From: Microbacterium sp. AG238
GTDB taxonomy: Bacteria; Actinomycetota; Actinomycetes; Actinomycetales; Microbacteriaceae
Direction of reading: 5' to 3'
DNA: 64,000 nt
Assembly: GCF_003610405.1 (NCBI RefSeq)
Contig: NZ_RAQC01000001.1
Coordinates: forward strand, 248,001 to 312,000
The stretch's first letter is position 1; the number at the start of each line of letters is the position of its first letter. The notes beneath the pieces are model-generated. The model was given only the letters and a program-made list of their open reading frames with translations, searched no databases and was not told where the DNA came from. The translations under genes and the position numbers were made by a program. Below are positions 29,810 through 36,949 of this stretch, one piece after another.

Positions 29810-31775
29810 ACCAATCCAGGATGGCCTCGAACCGTTCCACGCGGTGACGCGGCCGGCCCGAACGGGTCAGCTCATGGTTCTCGCCGGGGAAGATCACCAG
29901 CTCTGACGCCGTGCCCTGACGACGGAGCGCCGAGTAGTACCGGGTCGCCTGTTCGAGCGGGCACCGGAAATCGAGCTCGGAGTGAACGACGAGGGTGGGC
30001 GTGGTCACCTGGTCGACGACCGCCATCGGGCTCTGCGCCCGGATCGCGGTCGGATCGGTGCCGACGTACTCATCGCCGAAGAACGACCCGATGTCGCTCG
30101 TGCCCGAGAACGTCGTGGGGTCGAGGAAGCCGCGCTCGACGATCGCGGCGGCGAACCGGTGGTCATGCGCGATCGTCCACGCGGTGAGATACCCGCCGTA
30201 CGACCCGCCCATGATGCCGACACGGTCTCCATCGAGGCGCTCGTCCGCCGCCACCGCTCCGTCGAGGAAGGCGAGAACGTCGACGAAGTCGTCGGTTCCC
30301 ATCCGGCCCCGGATGCTGCGGCCGTGGGCCCGCCCGTATCCGGCGCTGCCGCGGGGGTTGCAGTAGACGACGGCGTAGCCCGCGTCGACGAGGACCTGCG
30401 TCTCATCGAACAGGTGCACACCGTAGGCGGCGTACGGGCCGCCGTGGATCTGCAGCAAGACGGGGAACGGGCCGTCGCCCGGAGGCGTCGCGACCCAGCC
30501 GTGCACCGGGTAGCCGTCGGGCGCCGTCACCTCGAGCTCGCGGGGAAGGACGAACCCGGCCCGGCTGGCGGCGTCGCCGAACGAGGTGAGTAGTCGCGCG
30601 TCCACGCCTGCGGCGTCGAGGAAGAGGATCTCACCGGCCGACCGGTTGGTCGCCACCGCGCAGACGATGCGCTCGCCCGCCGCGTCGGCGCCGTGACCCA
30701 CGACCTCCAGACCACGACGGAGACGCGCGATAGCGCCGTCGCGCGATACGCGCAGCAGGTGCACTTCACCGCGGGTCCGGTTCTGCACCAGGAAGTCGTC
30801 ACCGACCGCGGTGATGTGCGAACCCACCTCGCCGAGGTCGATCGTGTCGGGGTCGGTCAGTCGGCGGGGCTGGTCGCCGTCGAGGACCCACAGCGCCACG
30901 CCGGGGGCGACGAAGTCGGTCCCGGCGGGACCCGGATCGGACGCCAGGAAAGCGATGCTCCCATCGGCCGCGACGGCGATGTCGGCGATCGACAGCGTCG
31001 CCGAGAGGACGACGCGCTCCCCCGTCCCGTCCACTCGGACCGCGACGAGCGGCGAACGCAGGTCGCGACGATCGTGCTCGATCTCGTCGGTCGTCGTGAG
31101 GATCTCCGTCCCGTCCGCGGTGAACACGACTCCGTCGTGCGAACGTGAGCCGGAGGTGAGCTGGCGCGCCGCCTCGGGCACACGCCGCGCACGGGTGGAC
31201 GACGAGGTCTGCGGTCCGGGGGCGGTCTCGTAGGACGGCTCCGAGCCGAGGTCGGGTGCCGCGACCACGAAGACGTGAGCGGGTCGGTCGGCGATGTATC
31301 CGACGCCGTTCGCGTGCCATCGGATGCCGGTGATGCGGCGAGGGGACTCCGCCTCCGGCGCGAGACCGTCGATGGTGCCGTATCGGCCCGACTCGGGCAC
31401 TCGCGCGGTGTAGGCGAGCACGTCGCCCGCCGGGGCCCAGGCGAAGGAGCCGACTCCGAGGGGTGCGTCGGTGACCTGCACGGGCTCCGAACCGGATGCC
31501 TCGATCACATGGATCTGGGCCTTGCCGTCGGCGTCGCCGCGCAGGAACGCGACATGGCCGCCGTCCGGCGACAGCCGCGGCGACGTGTCCGCGACACCCC
31601 GGGTGAGACGTCGCGGCTCGCCCGAGGGCAACTCGATGCGCCAGAGCTGCCCCACGTTCCGATCCGCGGATATGTCGGGTCGCGATGTCGCGAACACGGC
31701 GAACGAGCCGTCGGACGCGACCGTCGGACGCCCGACGGAGATCAGCGTCTCGATGTCCGTGGGGCCCACGATCAC
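29787..31775 (-). CDS. S9-family prolyl oligopeptidase-type peptidase
   Basis: This 662-residue serine peptidase resembles acylaminoacyl-peptidase/dipeptidyl peptidase relatives. An N-terminal beta-propeller-like region (about residues 1-400) has repeated segments such as SPRLSPDGGHVAFLRG. The C-terminal alpha/beta-hydrolase domain carries the triad Ser525 in GGSYGGY, Asp602 in HSELDFRCP and His634 in ENHELTR. There is no signal peptide, so it is probably cytoplasmic and trims peptides. The GTG start overlaps the stop of the SDR gene (GTGA), so the two form an operon. Any link between the two activities is unclear. Confidence 0.92.
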   Translation of the reverse strand: MIVGPTDIETLISVGRPTVASDGSFAVFATSRPDISADRNVGQLWRIELPSGEPRRLTRGVADTSPRLSPDGGHVAFLRGDADGKAQIHVIEASGSEPVQVTDAPLGVGSFAWAPAGDVLAYTARVPESGRYGTIDGLAPEAESPRRITGIRWHANGVGYIADRPAHVFVVAAPDLGSEPSYETAPGPQTSSSTRARRVPEAARQLTSGSRSHDGVVFTADGTEILTTTDEIEHDRRDLRSPLVAVRVDGTGERVVLSATLSIADIAVAADGSIAFLASDPGPAGTDFVAPGVALWVLDGDQPRRLTDPDTIDLGEVGSHITAVGDDFLVQNRTRGEVHLLRVSRDGAIARLRRGLEVVGHGADAAGERIVCAVATNRSAGEILFLDAAGVDARLLTSFGDAASRAGFVLPRELEVTAPDGYPVHGWVATPPGDGPFPVLLQIHGGPYAAYGVHLFDETQVLVDAGYAVVYCNPRGSAGYGRAHGRSIRGRMGTDDFVDVLAFLDGAVAADERLDGDRVGIMGGSYGGYLTAWTIAHDHRFAAAIVERGFLDPTTFSGTSDIGSFFGDEYVGTDPTAIRAQSPMAVVDQVTTPTLVVHSELDFRCPLEQATRYYSALRRQGTASELVIFPGENHELTRSGRPRHRVERFEAILDWWGRQLPV

Positions 31776-32536
31776 TCGCCGCCGAAGGACGAGATGTCTC
31801 CCACGAGACGGGTGTTGTCCGCCGGGATCGGCTCGACGGCCGCGAGTGCGATCTCGGCGGCGAACTCCGACACGTTGTAGAGCTTGCCGGCCGACTTCCG
31901 ACGCGTCTCGATAGCGCCCGGGTTGGCACGTTCGAGCAGGGTCGCGGTGATGGTGCCCTCGATCATGTCGCCCGACACGACGACGAATCCGATCCCGCGC
32001 TCGGCGAGCTCGCCCACCCGCTCACGCAGGGCGTCCTCGCCCGCGCGCTTCGACAACGCGACGGCCTCGTACTCGGGCATCGTCGGGGTCGTGCGGATGA
32101 AGTGGGCCTGGTGGCTGGTCACGAAGACCACGCGCGATCCGTCCTCGAGGAGCGGCAGCGCCGCGTCGAGGGTGCCGAGCTGCGCGTCGCGGTTGAGGGT
32201 GAGCGCATAGTCCTCGGCCATGCCGCCTTCCATCCCGCCGGACGCGTTCAGCACGAGCAGATCGAGGTGGCCGAACGTCTCACGGACGGCGGCGAACATC
32301 TCGTCGACCGAGGCGCGGTCGGTCAGGTCGGCGCCGACGACGAGCACCTCGACGCCCAGCTCGCGCAGCTCGGCGGCGAGCTTCTCGGCACGAGGCGCCT
32401 TATTGCGGAAGTTGATGACGACGTTCGCCCCCGCCTGCGCGAGGAAGCGCGCCGTATCTGCGCCGACACCGCGCGACGATCCGGTCACCAGTGCCGTGCG
32501 ACCGGAGAGGGTTCCGGCGGGAAGGGGCTGAGTCAT
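31772..32536 (-). CDS. SDR-family oxidoreductase with an atypical active site
   Basis: This 254-residue Rossmann-fold protein has the cofactor motif TGSSRGVG, the NASGG segment and the usual core strands. The classical catalytic YxxxK is not in register. In PEYEAVALSKRAGED the Lys is present, but the position four before it is Val and the nearest Tyr is seven before it. Activity may differ from standard SDR dehydrogenases. I choose the ATG at 32536 for its AGGAG site and family-like start. An in-frame GTG at 32587, six bases after a TAGGCT box, would add 17 residues as a leaderless form. It overlaps the S9 peptidase gene. Confidence 0.85.
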   Translation of the reverse strand: MTQPLPAGTLSGRTALVTGSSRGVGADTARFLAQAGANVVINFRNKAPRAEKLAAELRELGVEVLVVGADLTDRASVDEMFAAVRETFGHLDLLVLNASGGMEGGMAEDYALTLNRDAQLGTLDAALPLLEDGSRVVFVTSHQAHFIRTTPTMPEYEAVALSKRAGEDALRERVGELAERGIGFVVVSGDMIEGTITATLLERANPGAIETRRKSAGKLYNVSEFAAEIALAAVEPIPADNTRLVGDISSFGGE

Positions 32537-32593
32537 GTGGCGCTCCTGCGGGGAAGAAAGGCTGTCGGCACGGCGGTTCACCGGCACCGCACG

Positions 32594-32599
32594 AGCCTA
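32594..32599 (-). promoter_or_regulatory. -10 box upstream of the SDR gene
   Basis: TAGGCT (minus strand) ends six bases before an in-frame GTG at 32587. The transcript would also carry the AGGAG site of the ATG at 32536. Confidence 0.52.
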
Positions 32600-32629
32600 T
32601 CAACCGGCCCGGATCGGACCCCTGACTGA

Positions 32630-32635
32630 TAGGTT
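32630..32635 (+). promoter_or_regulatory. Putative -10 box for the nfeD-slipin-GDPD operon
   Basis: TAGGTT lies 24 bases before the chosen nfeD start. The in-frame ATG at 32639 is too close to it to be on the transcript, which supports the later start at 32660. It faces the divergent SDR promoter about 30 bases away. Confidence 0.45.
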
Positions 32636-32659
32636 CGGATGAGGGACGAAGGAGCGTCG

Positions 32660-33145
32660 ATGTTGCCTGATCTCACGCAGTATCTGTGGATAGCGTGGCT
32701 CGTGCTGGCCCTGATCTTCGTCATCGTCGAGTTGCTCACACTCGAGTTCACGTTCCTCATGCTCGCCGGTGGAACCTTGATCGGCGGTCTGGGAACGAAC
32801 CTCCTGTCCGCCCCGTGGTGGCTTCAGGTCGCCGCGGCCGCTGCGGTGTCGGCGTTGCTGCTGTTCACCATCCGGCCGCTCCTCCTGCGGGCCCTGCGCC
32901 GGAGCAGTCAGCACATACCGACCAACGTCGACGCGCTCGCGGGCCTGGGCGCCCGCGTCCTCGTCCCCTTCGTCGACGGAGCAGGGGCGGTCAAGCTCGA
33001 CAACGGTGAGACGTGGACCGCCCGCCTCGTCGACGATCGCGCAGACGTCCCCGTCGGTTCCCGCCTCGTCGTCCGTGCCGTCCGCGGTGCAACGGTCGAG
33101 GTCACTTCCCCCGCCCCTGATACGAAGGAGAACGCCCGTGGTTGA
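32660..33145 (+). CDS. NfeD-family membrane protein
   Basis: This 161-residue protein has two to three N-terminal hydrophobic helices (about residues 9-80) and a C-terminal OB-fold domain (about residues 100-155, with the DNGETWTARLVDD turn). This is the short NfeD type that partners SPFH/stomatin proteins. The next gene, overlapping by eight bases, is exactly such a partner. The pair is thought to organise membrane microdomains; the exact function is unknown. The ATG at 32660 has a GAAGGAG site, and the likely -10 box excludes the upstream ATG at 32639. Confidence 0.9.
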   Translation: MLPDLTQYLWIAWLVLALIFVIVELLTLEFTFLMLAGGTLIGGLGTNLLSAPWWLQVAAAAAVSALLLFTIRPLLLRALRRSSQHIPTNVDALAGLGARVLVPFVDGAGAVKLDNGETWTARLVDDRADVPVGSRLVVRAVRGATVEVTSPAPDTKENARG

Positions 33146-34085
33146 TGTCGGCGCTTTCGTCGGGCAGATCTTCGTGATCGTGCTCCTCGTCGTCCTGGCG
33201 ATCTTCGTGATCGTCGTGCTCTTCCGCTCGATCCGGATCATCCCGCAGGCCTACGCGGGCGTGGTCGAGCGCCTGGGGCGCTATCAGCGCACGCTCGCGC
33301 CCGGACTGAATCTGCTCGTGCCCTTCATCGATCGGGTCCTCCCCCTGGTCGACATGCGCGAGCAGGTGGTGTCGTTCCCGCCGCAGCCGGTCATCACCGA
33401 GGACAACCTGGTGGTCTCTATCGATACCGTCGTCTACTTCCAGGTCACCGACGCGCGTGCCGCCACGTACGAGATCAACAACTATCTCGGAGCCGTCGAG
33501 CAGCTGACGACCACGACGCTCCGAAACGTCGTCGGAGGCCTGAACCTCGAAGAAGCCCTCACGAGCCGTGACAACATCAACGGCCAGCTGCGCATCGTCC
33601 TCGACGAGGCGACCGGCAAGTGGGGCATCCGGGTCTCGCGTGTCGAGCTGAAGGCGATCGATCCGCCCACCTCGATCCAGGACTCCATGGAGAAGCAGAT
33701 GCGCGCCGAGCGCGACCGCCGCGCCGCGATCCTCACCGCGGAGGGCTCGAAGCAGTCGCAGATCCTCGAGGCGGAGGGTCGCCGCCAGGCGGAGATCCTG
33801 AAAGCCGAGGGCGACAAGCAGGCTCAGATCCTGCGCGCCGAGGGCGAGTCGGCCGCGATCCAGTCCGTGTTCCAGGCGATCCACGACGGCAACCCCGACG
33901 ACAAGCTGCTGGCCTACCAGTACCTCCAGACCCTCCCGAAGATCAGCGACAGCGCGTCGAGCAAGCTCTGGATCATCCCGAGTGAGTTCACCGAGGCGCT
34001 CAAGAGCATGAGCGCGGGGTTCGCGGGCCGTCGCGACGACCGGCCGGTGCCGCCCGCCGATCGGTCGGCCCCGCCCGCACCGTGA
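33138..34085 (+). CDS. SPFH-domain protein (slipin/stomatin-like)
   Basis: This 315-residue protein begins with one membrane helix (about residues 8-30). An SPFH/band-7 domain follows (IIPQAYAGVVERLGRYQRTL, VVSIDTVVYFQV), then a charged coiled-coil region with repeated AEGxxQAxILxAEG units (about residues 190-240) that drives oligomerisation. It is the expected partner of the NfeD protein just upstream and probably forms scaffold complexes on the inner face of the membrane. The GTG at 33138 overlaps nfeD by eight bases and has a GAAGGAG site. Its stop overlaps the GDPD GTG. Confidence 0.93.
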   Translation: MVDVGAFVGQIFVIVLLVVLAIFVIVVLFRSIRIIPQAYAGVVERLGRYQRTLAPGLNLLVPFIDRVLPLVDMREQVVSFPPQPVITEDNLVVSIDTVVYFQVTDARAATYEINNYLGAVEQLTTTTLRNVVGGLNLEEALTSRDNINGQLRIVLDEATGKWGIRVSRVELKAIDPPTSIQDSMEKQMRAERDRRAAILTAEGSKQSQILEAEGRRQAEILKAEGDKQAQILRAEGESAAIQSVFQAIHDGNPDDKLLAYQYLQTLPKISDSASSKLWIIPSEFTEALKSMSAGFAGRRDDRPVPPADRSAPPAP

Positions 34086-34852
34086 CGCATCCGTACTTGA
34101 GCGCGGAGCGGCCGAGGGTGCTGGCGCACCGCGGGTTCGTGCCGCCCGACTCCGAGGGAATCGTCGAGAACACCTTCGCGGCGTTCGCGGCAGCGCACGC
34201 ACTGGGAGTCCGATACGTCGAGTCCGACTGCCATCTGAGCGCGGACGGCACGGTGATCCTCTTCCACGACGCCGACCTGTCGCGAGTCACCGGCGATCCG
34301 CGCCCCATCGCGGATGTGGGCGATCGTGAGCTGGAGGAGCTCATGTCCGATCGCGGCGGGCTCGTCACTCTCGCCCAGGCGCTCGAGGCGTTCCCGTCCC
34401 TGTCGTTCAATCTCGATGTGAAGGCCGATGCCGCAGCCGAGAGAGTCGGTCAGCTGGTGGCCCCTCACGCGGACCGCGTCCTCCTCACCAGCTTCTCCGA
34501 TCGCACGCGCGAGCGCGCTCTCCGCGCCGCGCGTGCCGCGGGAGGAAGCCCGGCCACGTCTGCGGGAACGAGCCGGATCGCGGCGCTCGTCGCCGCCGTC
34601 GCCTCAGGTGTGCCATGGTTGATGAGTCGTGCGTTGCGCGGCATCGACGCGGTACAGGTCCCCGAGCGCCGGGGCCCGGTCCGCATCGTCTCCCCCCGAA
34701 TGATCCGCGCGGTCCACCGTGCCGGCGTCGAAATGCATGTCTGGACGGTCAACGACGCAGACAGCATGAGACGCCTGCTCGCTGCCGGCGTCGACGGCAT
34801 CGTCACGGATCGGTCCGACCGCGCGCTGACCATCGCGGCGGGGGAACGCTGA
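34082..34852 (+). CDS. Glycerophosphodiester phosphodiesterase
   Basis: This 256-residue protein is a cytoplasmic GDPD-family barrel that releases glycerol-3-phosphate from glycerophosphodiesters. The family motifs are intact: AHRGF with the catalytic His, ENTFAAF, the metal-binding ESDCHLSADG, FHDADLSRVTG with the second His, LSFNLDVK and the C-terminal VWTVND. There is no signal peptide. The GTG start overlaps the slipin stop, so it is the third gene of a coupled nfeD-slipin-GDPD unit. Membrane-lipid turnover would fit that context, though this is inferred. Confidence 0.94.
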   Translation: MTHPYLSAERPRVLAHRGFVPPDSEGIVENTFAAFAAAHALGVRYVESDCHLSADGTVILFHDADLSRVTGDPRPIADVGDRELEELMSDRGGLVTLAQALEAFPSLSFNLDVKADAAAERVGQLVAPHADRVLLTSFSDRTRERALRAARAAGGSPATSAGTSRIAALVAAVASGVPWLMSRALRGIDAVQVPERRGPVRIVSPRMIRAVHRAGVEMHVWTVNDADSMRRLLAAGVDGIVTDRSDRALTIAAGER

Positions 34853-34962
34853 ATACCCCGACACGCTGAACATCGGCTGTGAAACCCCGATGATCAACCG
34901 TTGTTCGGATGATGCACACAGCTGCGCACGTTACAACTGATAGCCGACGAGAGGACCACACA

Positions 34963-35325
34963 ATGGCAGACCGCAGCTTGCGCGGCATCCGACTCGGCGC
35001 CTCGAGCCTACAGAGCGAAGAGGGCGTCGTCTTCCACGACCGGGTCAACCACACGTACGTGTGTTCGCGCTGCGAGCACGAGACCGTCATGACCTTCGCC
35101 GCCGACGCAGAAGCGCCGGAGACCTGGGAGTGCCGCGCCTGCGGCGCCGAGGCTCTCTTGCGCGTGGGCGACGGGCTCGTCGAGGTCGATCACTCGGGCG
35201 ACAAGGCCGCCCGCACGCACTGGGACATGCTGCTCGAACGCCGCACGATCCCCGAGCTCGAAGAGCTGCTCGAGGAGCGTCTCGCGATGCTCCGTGAGCG
35301 CCGCGGCTCTCGTTTGAGCGCCTGA
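34963..35325 (+). CDS. rbpA: RNA polymerase-binding protein RbpA
   Basis: RbpA is an actinobacterial factor that binds RNA polymerase and the principal sigma factor and stabilises the open complex. The 120-residue sequence shows the N-terminal tail MADRSLRGIRLGASS, two cysteine pairs CSRC and CRAC forming the core zinc-type domain, the basic linker, and the C-terminal sigma-interaction helices TIPELEELLEERLAMLRER. The ATG has a GAGAGGA site. The 110-base upstream region is unusually AT-containing and probably holds its promoter, though I cannot assign one with confidence. A terminator hairpin follows. Confidence 0.96.
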   Translation: MADRSLRGIRLGASSLQSEEGVVFHDRVNHTYVCSRCEHETVMTFAADAEAPETWECRACGAEALLRVGDGLVEVDHSGDKAARTHWDMLLERRTIPELEELLEERLAMLRERRGSRLSA

Positions 35326-35344
35326 GCCTCCAGCTCCGCGCGAC

Positions 35345-35374
35345 ATGCCGTCGGTCCCTCGGGGCCGACGGCAT
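35345..35374. terminator. Bidirectional terminator between rbpA and lnt
   Basis: A ten-base-pair perfect stem ATGCCGTCGG/CCGACGGCAT with a ten-base loop that can pair further (CCC with GGG) lies between the two converging genes. Confidence 0.78.
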
Positions 35375-35376
35375 TC

Positions 35377-36936
35377 TCATTCTCGCGGAGCGGAGCCCGA
35401 CCGGCGGCGCGTGATGGCGACGGTCGCACCGCACGCCACGAGGGCGAGGAGGCTCCCCCAGCCGAGGATGAGCTGCACCGCTCCCCCGACCACGACGGCC
35501 GGCGTGAGGCCGGTGCGCAGCGGCACCTCGGTGAGCATCGCGCCTGCTTCGGCCGCCGGCAGTCCGTCGAGCTCGCTCCCGTCGGGCGCGATCACCTGAC
35601 TCGTTCCGACGGTGGAGATGTTCACGACCGCGCGCCCGGTCTCGATTGCCCGCATCCGCGCGAACGCGAGCTGCTGCAGGTTCTCGTCGGTGTCGCGGAA
35701 GTCGGCATTGTTGGTCTGGAAGACGTAGAGCTGCGCGCCATCGCGCGCGCCCGTCCAGATGACGTCGTCGTACAGCACGTCGAAACAGATGGCGAGCCCG
35801 ACACCCACACCCGACACGTCCATGAACGGTGCATTGGTCCCCGGCGTGTACTCGCGCTGGATGAGCCCGATCAGATCGGGCACGATCAGTTCGAAGAACC
35901 ACCGATCGGGCACGTACTCCCCCATCGGGACGGGCCGCGACTTGTCGTGGATGGCGACGGGGTTCTCGGCGCCGGCCTCCCAGAGCATGGACGTGTTGTA
36001 GACGTCGTCGCCGCGCTGCGTCGCCGCGTTGACGAGCAACGGCGCGTCGACCCGCTCCGACAGACGGTCGAGGGTGTCGGCGACCGAGGCATTGGAGAGG
36101 GGGTCTGCGTCGATTCCGCCTTCCGGCCAGACCAACAGGTCCATCGGCTGGTCGATGATGGGCTGGGTCGCGGCGAGTTGCGAGCGCAGGACGTCGTAAG
36201 GCTCGCGCGAGTCGAAGTAGCCGGTCGGACCGTCGCCCTGCACGGAGCCGACCCGATAGGTCCCGGCATCCGCCGTCGGGAAGGCAGGCACAGCGACGAG
36301 CGCGACCGTGACGATGGCCGCGGGCAGAGCCGTGCGGACGTCGCGCAGGCGACCGAGGCGCAGCCACTCCACGACTGCCGCCGTCACGAAGACCATGAGG
36401 AAGGTAAGGCCTGCGACACCCGTCCAAGAGGCGATGTGCGCGAGCGGGCTCTCGGACTGGCTCATCCCGATCCGGCCCCAGGGGAACCCGGTGTAGGGCC
36501 AGGAGCCCATGAAGAGCTCGCGGGCGGTCCACAGCCCCGCGACGAGGGCCGGAAGTGCCACAAGCCGTCCTGCCCCGCCGGGAAGCAGCCGCGGTAGCCA
36601 GCGGTAGGCGAGAGCGATGGGGATCGATCCGACGGCGAAGAAGACGGTCTCGATGCCGGCGAGGCCGAACCACGGCAGCGGCCCGAGATACCGGGTGATC
36701 CACGAGATATGGATGAAGTAGAACGACGCCCCGAACACGGCGCCGACGGCGAGAGCCCCCCAGACCGAACGCCCGATGAGACCCACGAGCGCGAATGCGA
36801 CGCCGACGAACGCCAGCGGCCACCACCCGATGTCGGGGAACGCGGCATCCAGCACGGCGCCGCCGACGACGGCGCCGATGAGTGCCAGCCACAGCGGTAT
36901 CAGGGGCCGCTCGGCGGCCGAAGACGAGTCGGGCAC
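35377..36936 (-). CDS. lnt: Apolipoprotein N-acyltransferase
   Basis: Lnt adds the third acyl chain to the N-terminal cysteine of lipoproteins. This 519-residue protein has about six N-terminal membrane helices and a periplasmic-type nitrilase domain with the catalytic triad Glu272 in VWPEGG, Lys332 in HDKSRPV and Cys384 in AICFDV, plus a final helix. I choose the GTG at 36936: a TAGGCT box ends seven bases upstream, and its TAG is the stop of helY, so the mRNA would be leaderless. Together with lgt in this window it suggests triacylated lipoproteins. Confidence 0.93.
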   Translation of the reverse strand: MPDSSSAAERPLIPLWLALIGAVVGGAVLDAAFPDIGWWPLAFVGVAFALVGLIGRSVWGALAVGAVFGASFYFIHISWITRYLGPLPWFGLAGIETVFFAVGSIPIALAYRWLPRLLPGGAGRLVALPALVAGLWTARELFMGSWPYTGFPWGRIGMSQSESPLAHIASWTGVAGLTFLMVFVTAAVVEWLRLGRLRDVRTALPAAIVTVALVAVPAFPTADAGTYRVGSVQGDGPTGYFDSREPYDVLRSQLAATQPIIDQPMDLLVWPEGGIDADPLSNASVADTLDRLSERVDAPLLVNAATQRGDDVYNTSMLWEAGAENPVAIHDKSRPVPMGEYVPDRWFFELIVPDLIGLIQREYTPGTNAPFMDVSGVGVGLAICFDVLYDDVIWTGARDGAQLYVFQTNNADFRDTDENLQQLAFARMRAIETGRAVVNISTVGTSQVIAPDGSELDGLPAAEAGAMLTEVPLRTGLTPAVVVGGAVQLILGWGSLLALVACGATVAITRRRSGSAPRE

Positions 36937-36943
36937 GTGATCG

Positions 36944-36949
36944 AGCCTA
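36944..36949 (-). promoter_or_regulatory. -10 box, leaderless start of lnt, sharing the helY stop
   Basis: TAGGCT (minus strand) begins with the TAG stop of helY and ends seven bases before the lnt GTG. Confidence 0.52.

Noticed and set aside
34871..34892. CATCGG/CCGATG hairpin after the GDPD gene
   Set aside because: Only six base pairs with a ten-base loop and no T-tract; too weak to call a terminator.
34881..34909. Possible sigma-R-like promoter (GAAAC, 17 bases, GTT) upstream of rbpA
   Set aside because: The match to GGAAT-N18-GTT is loose and the spacing is off by one; I cannot support it without transcript mapping.
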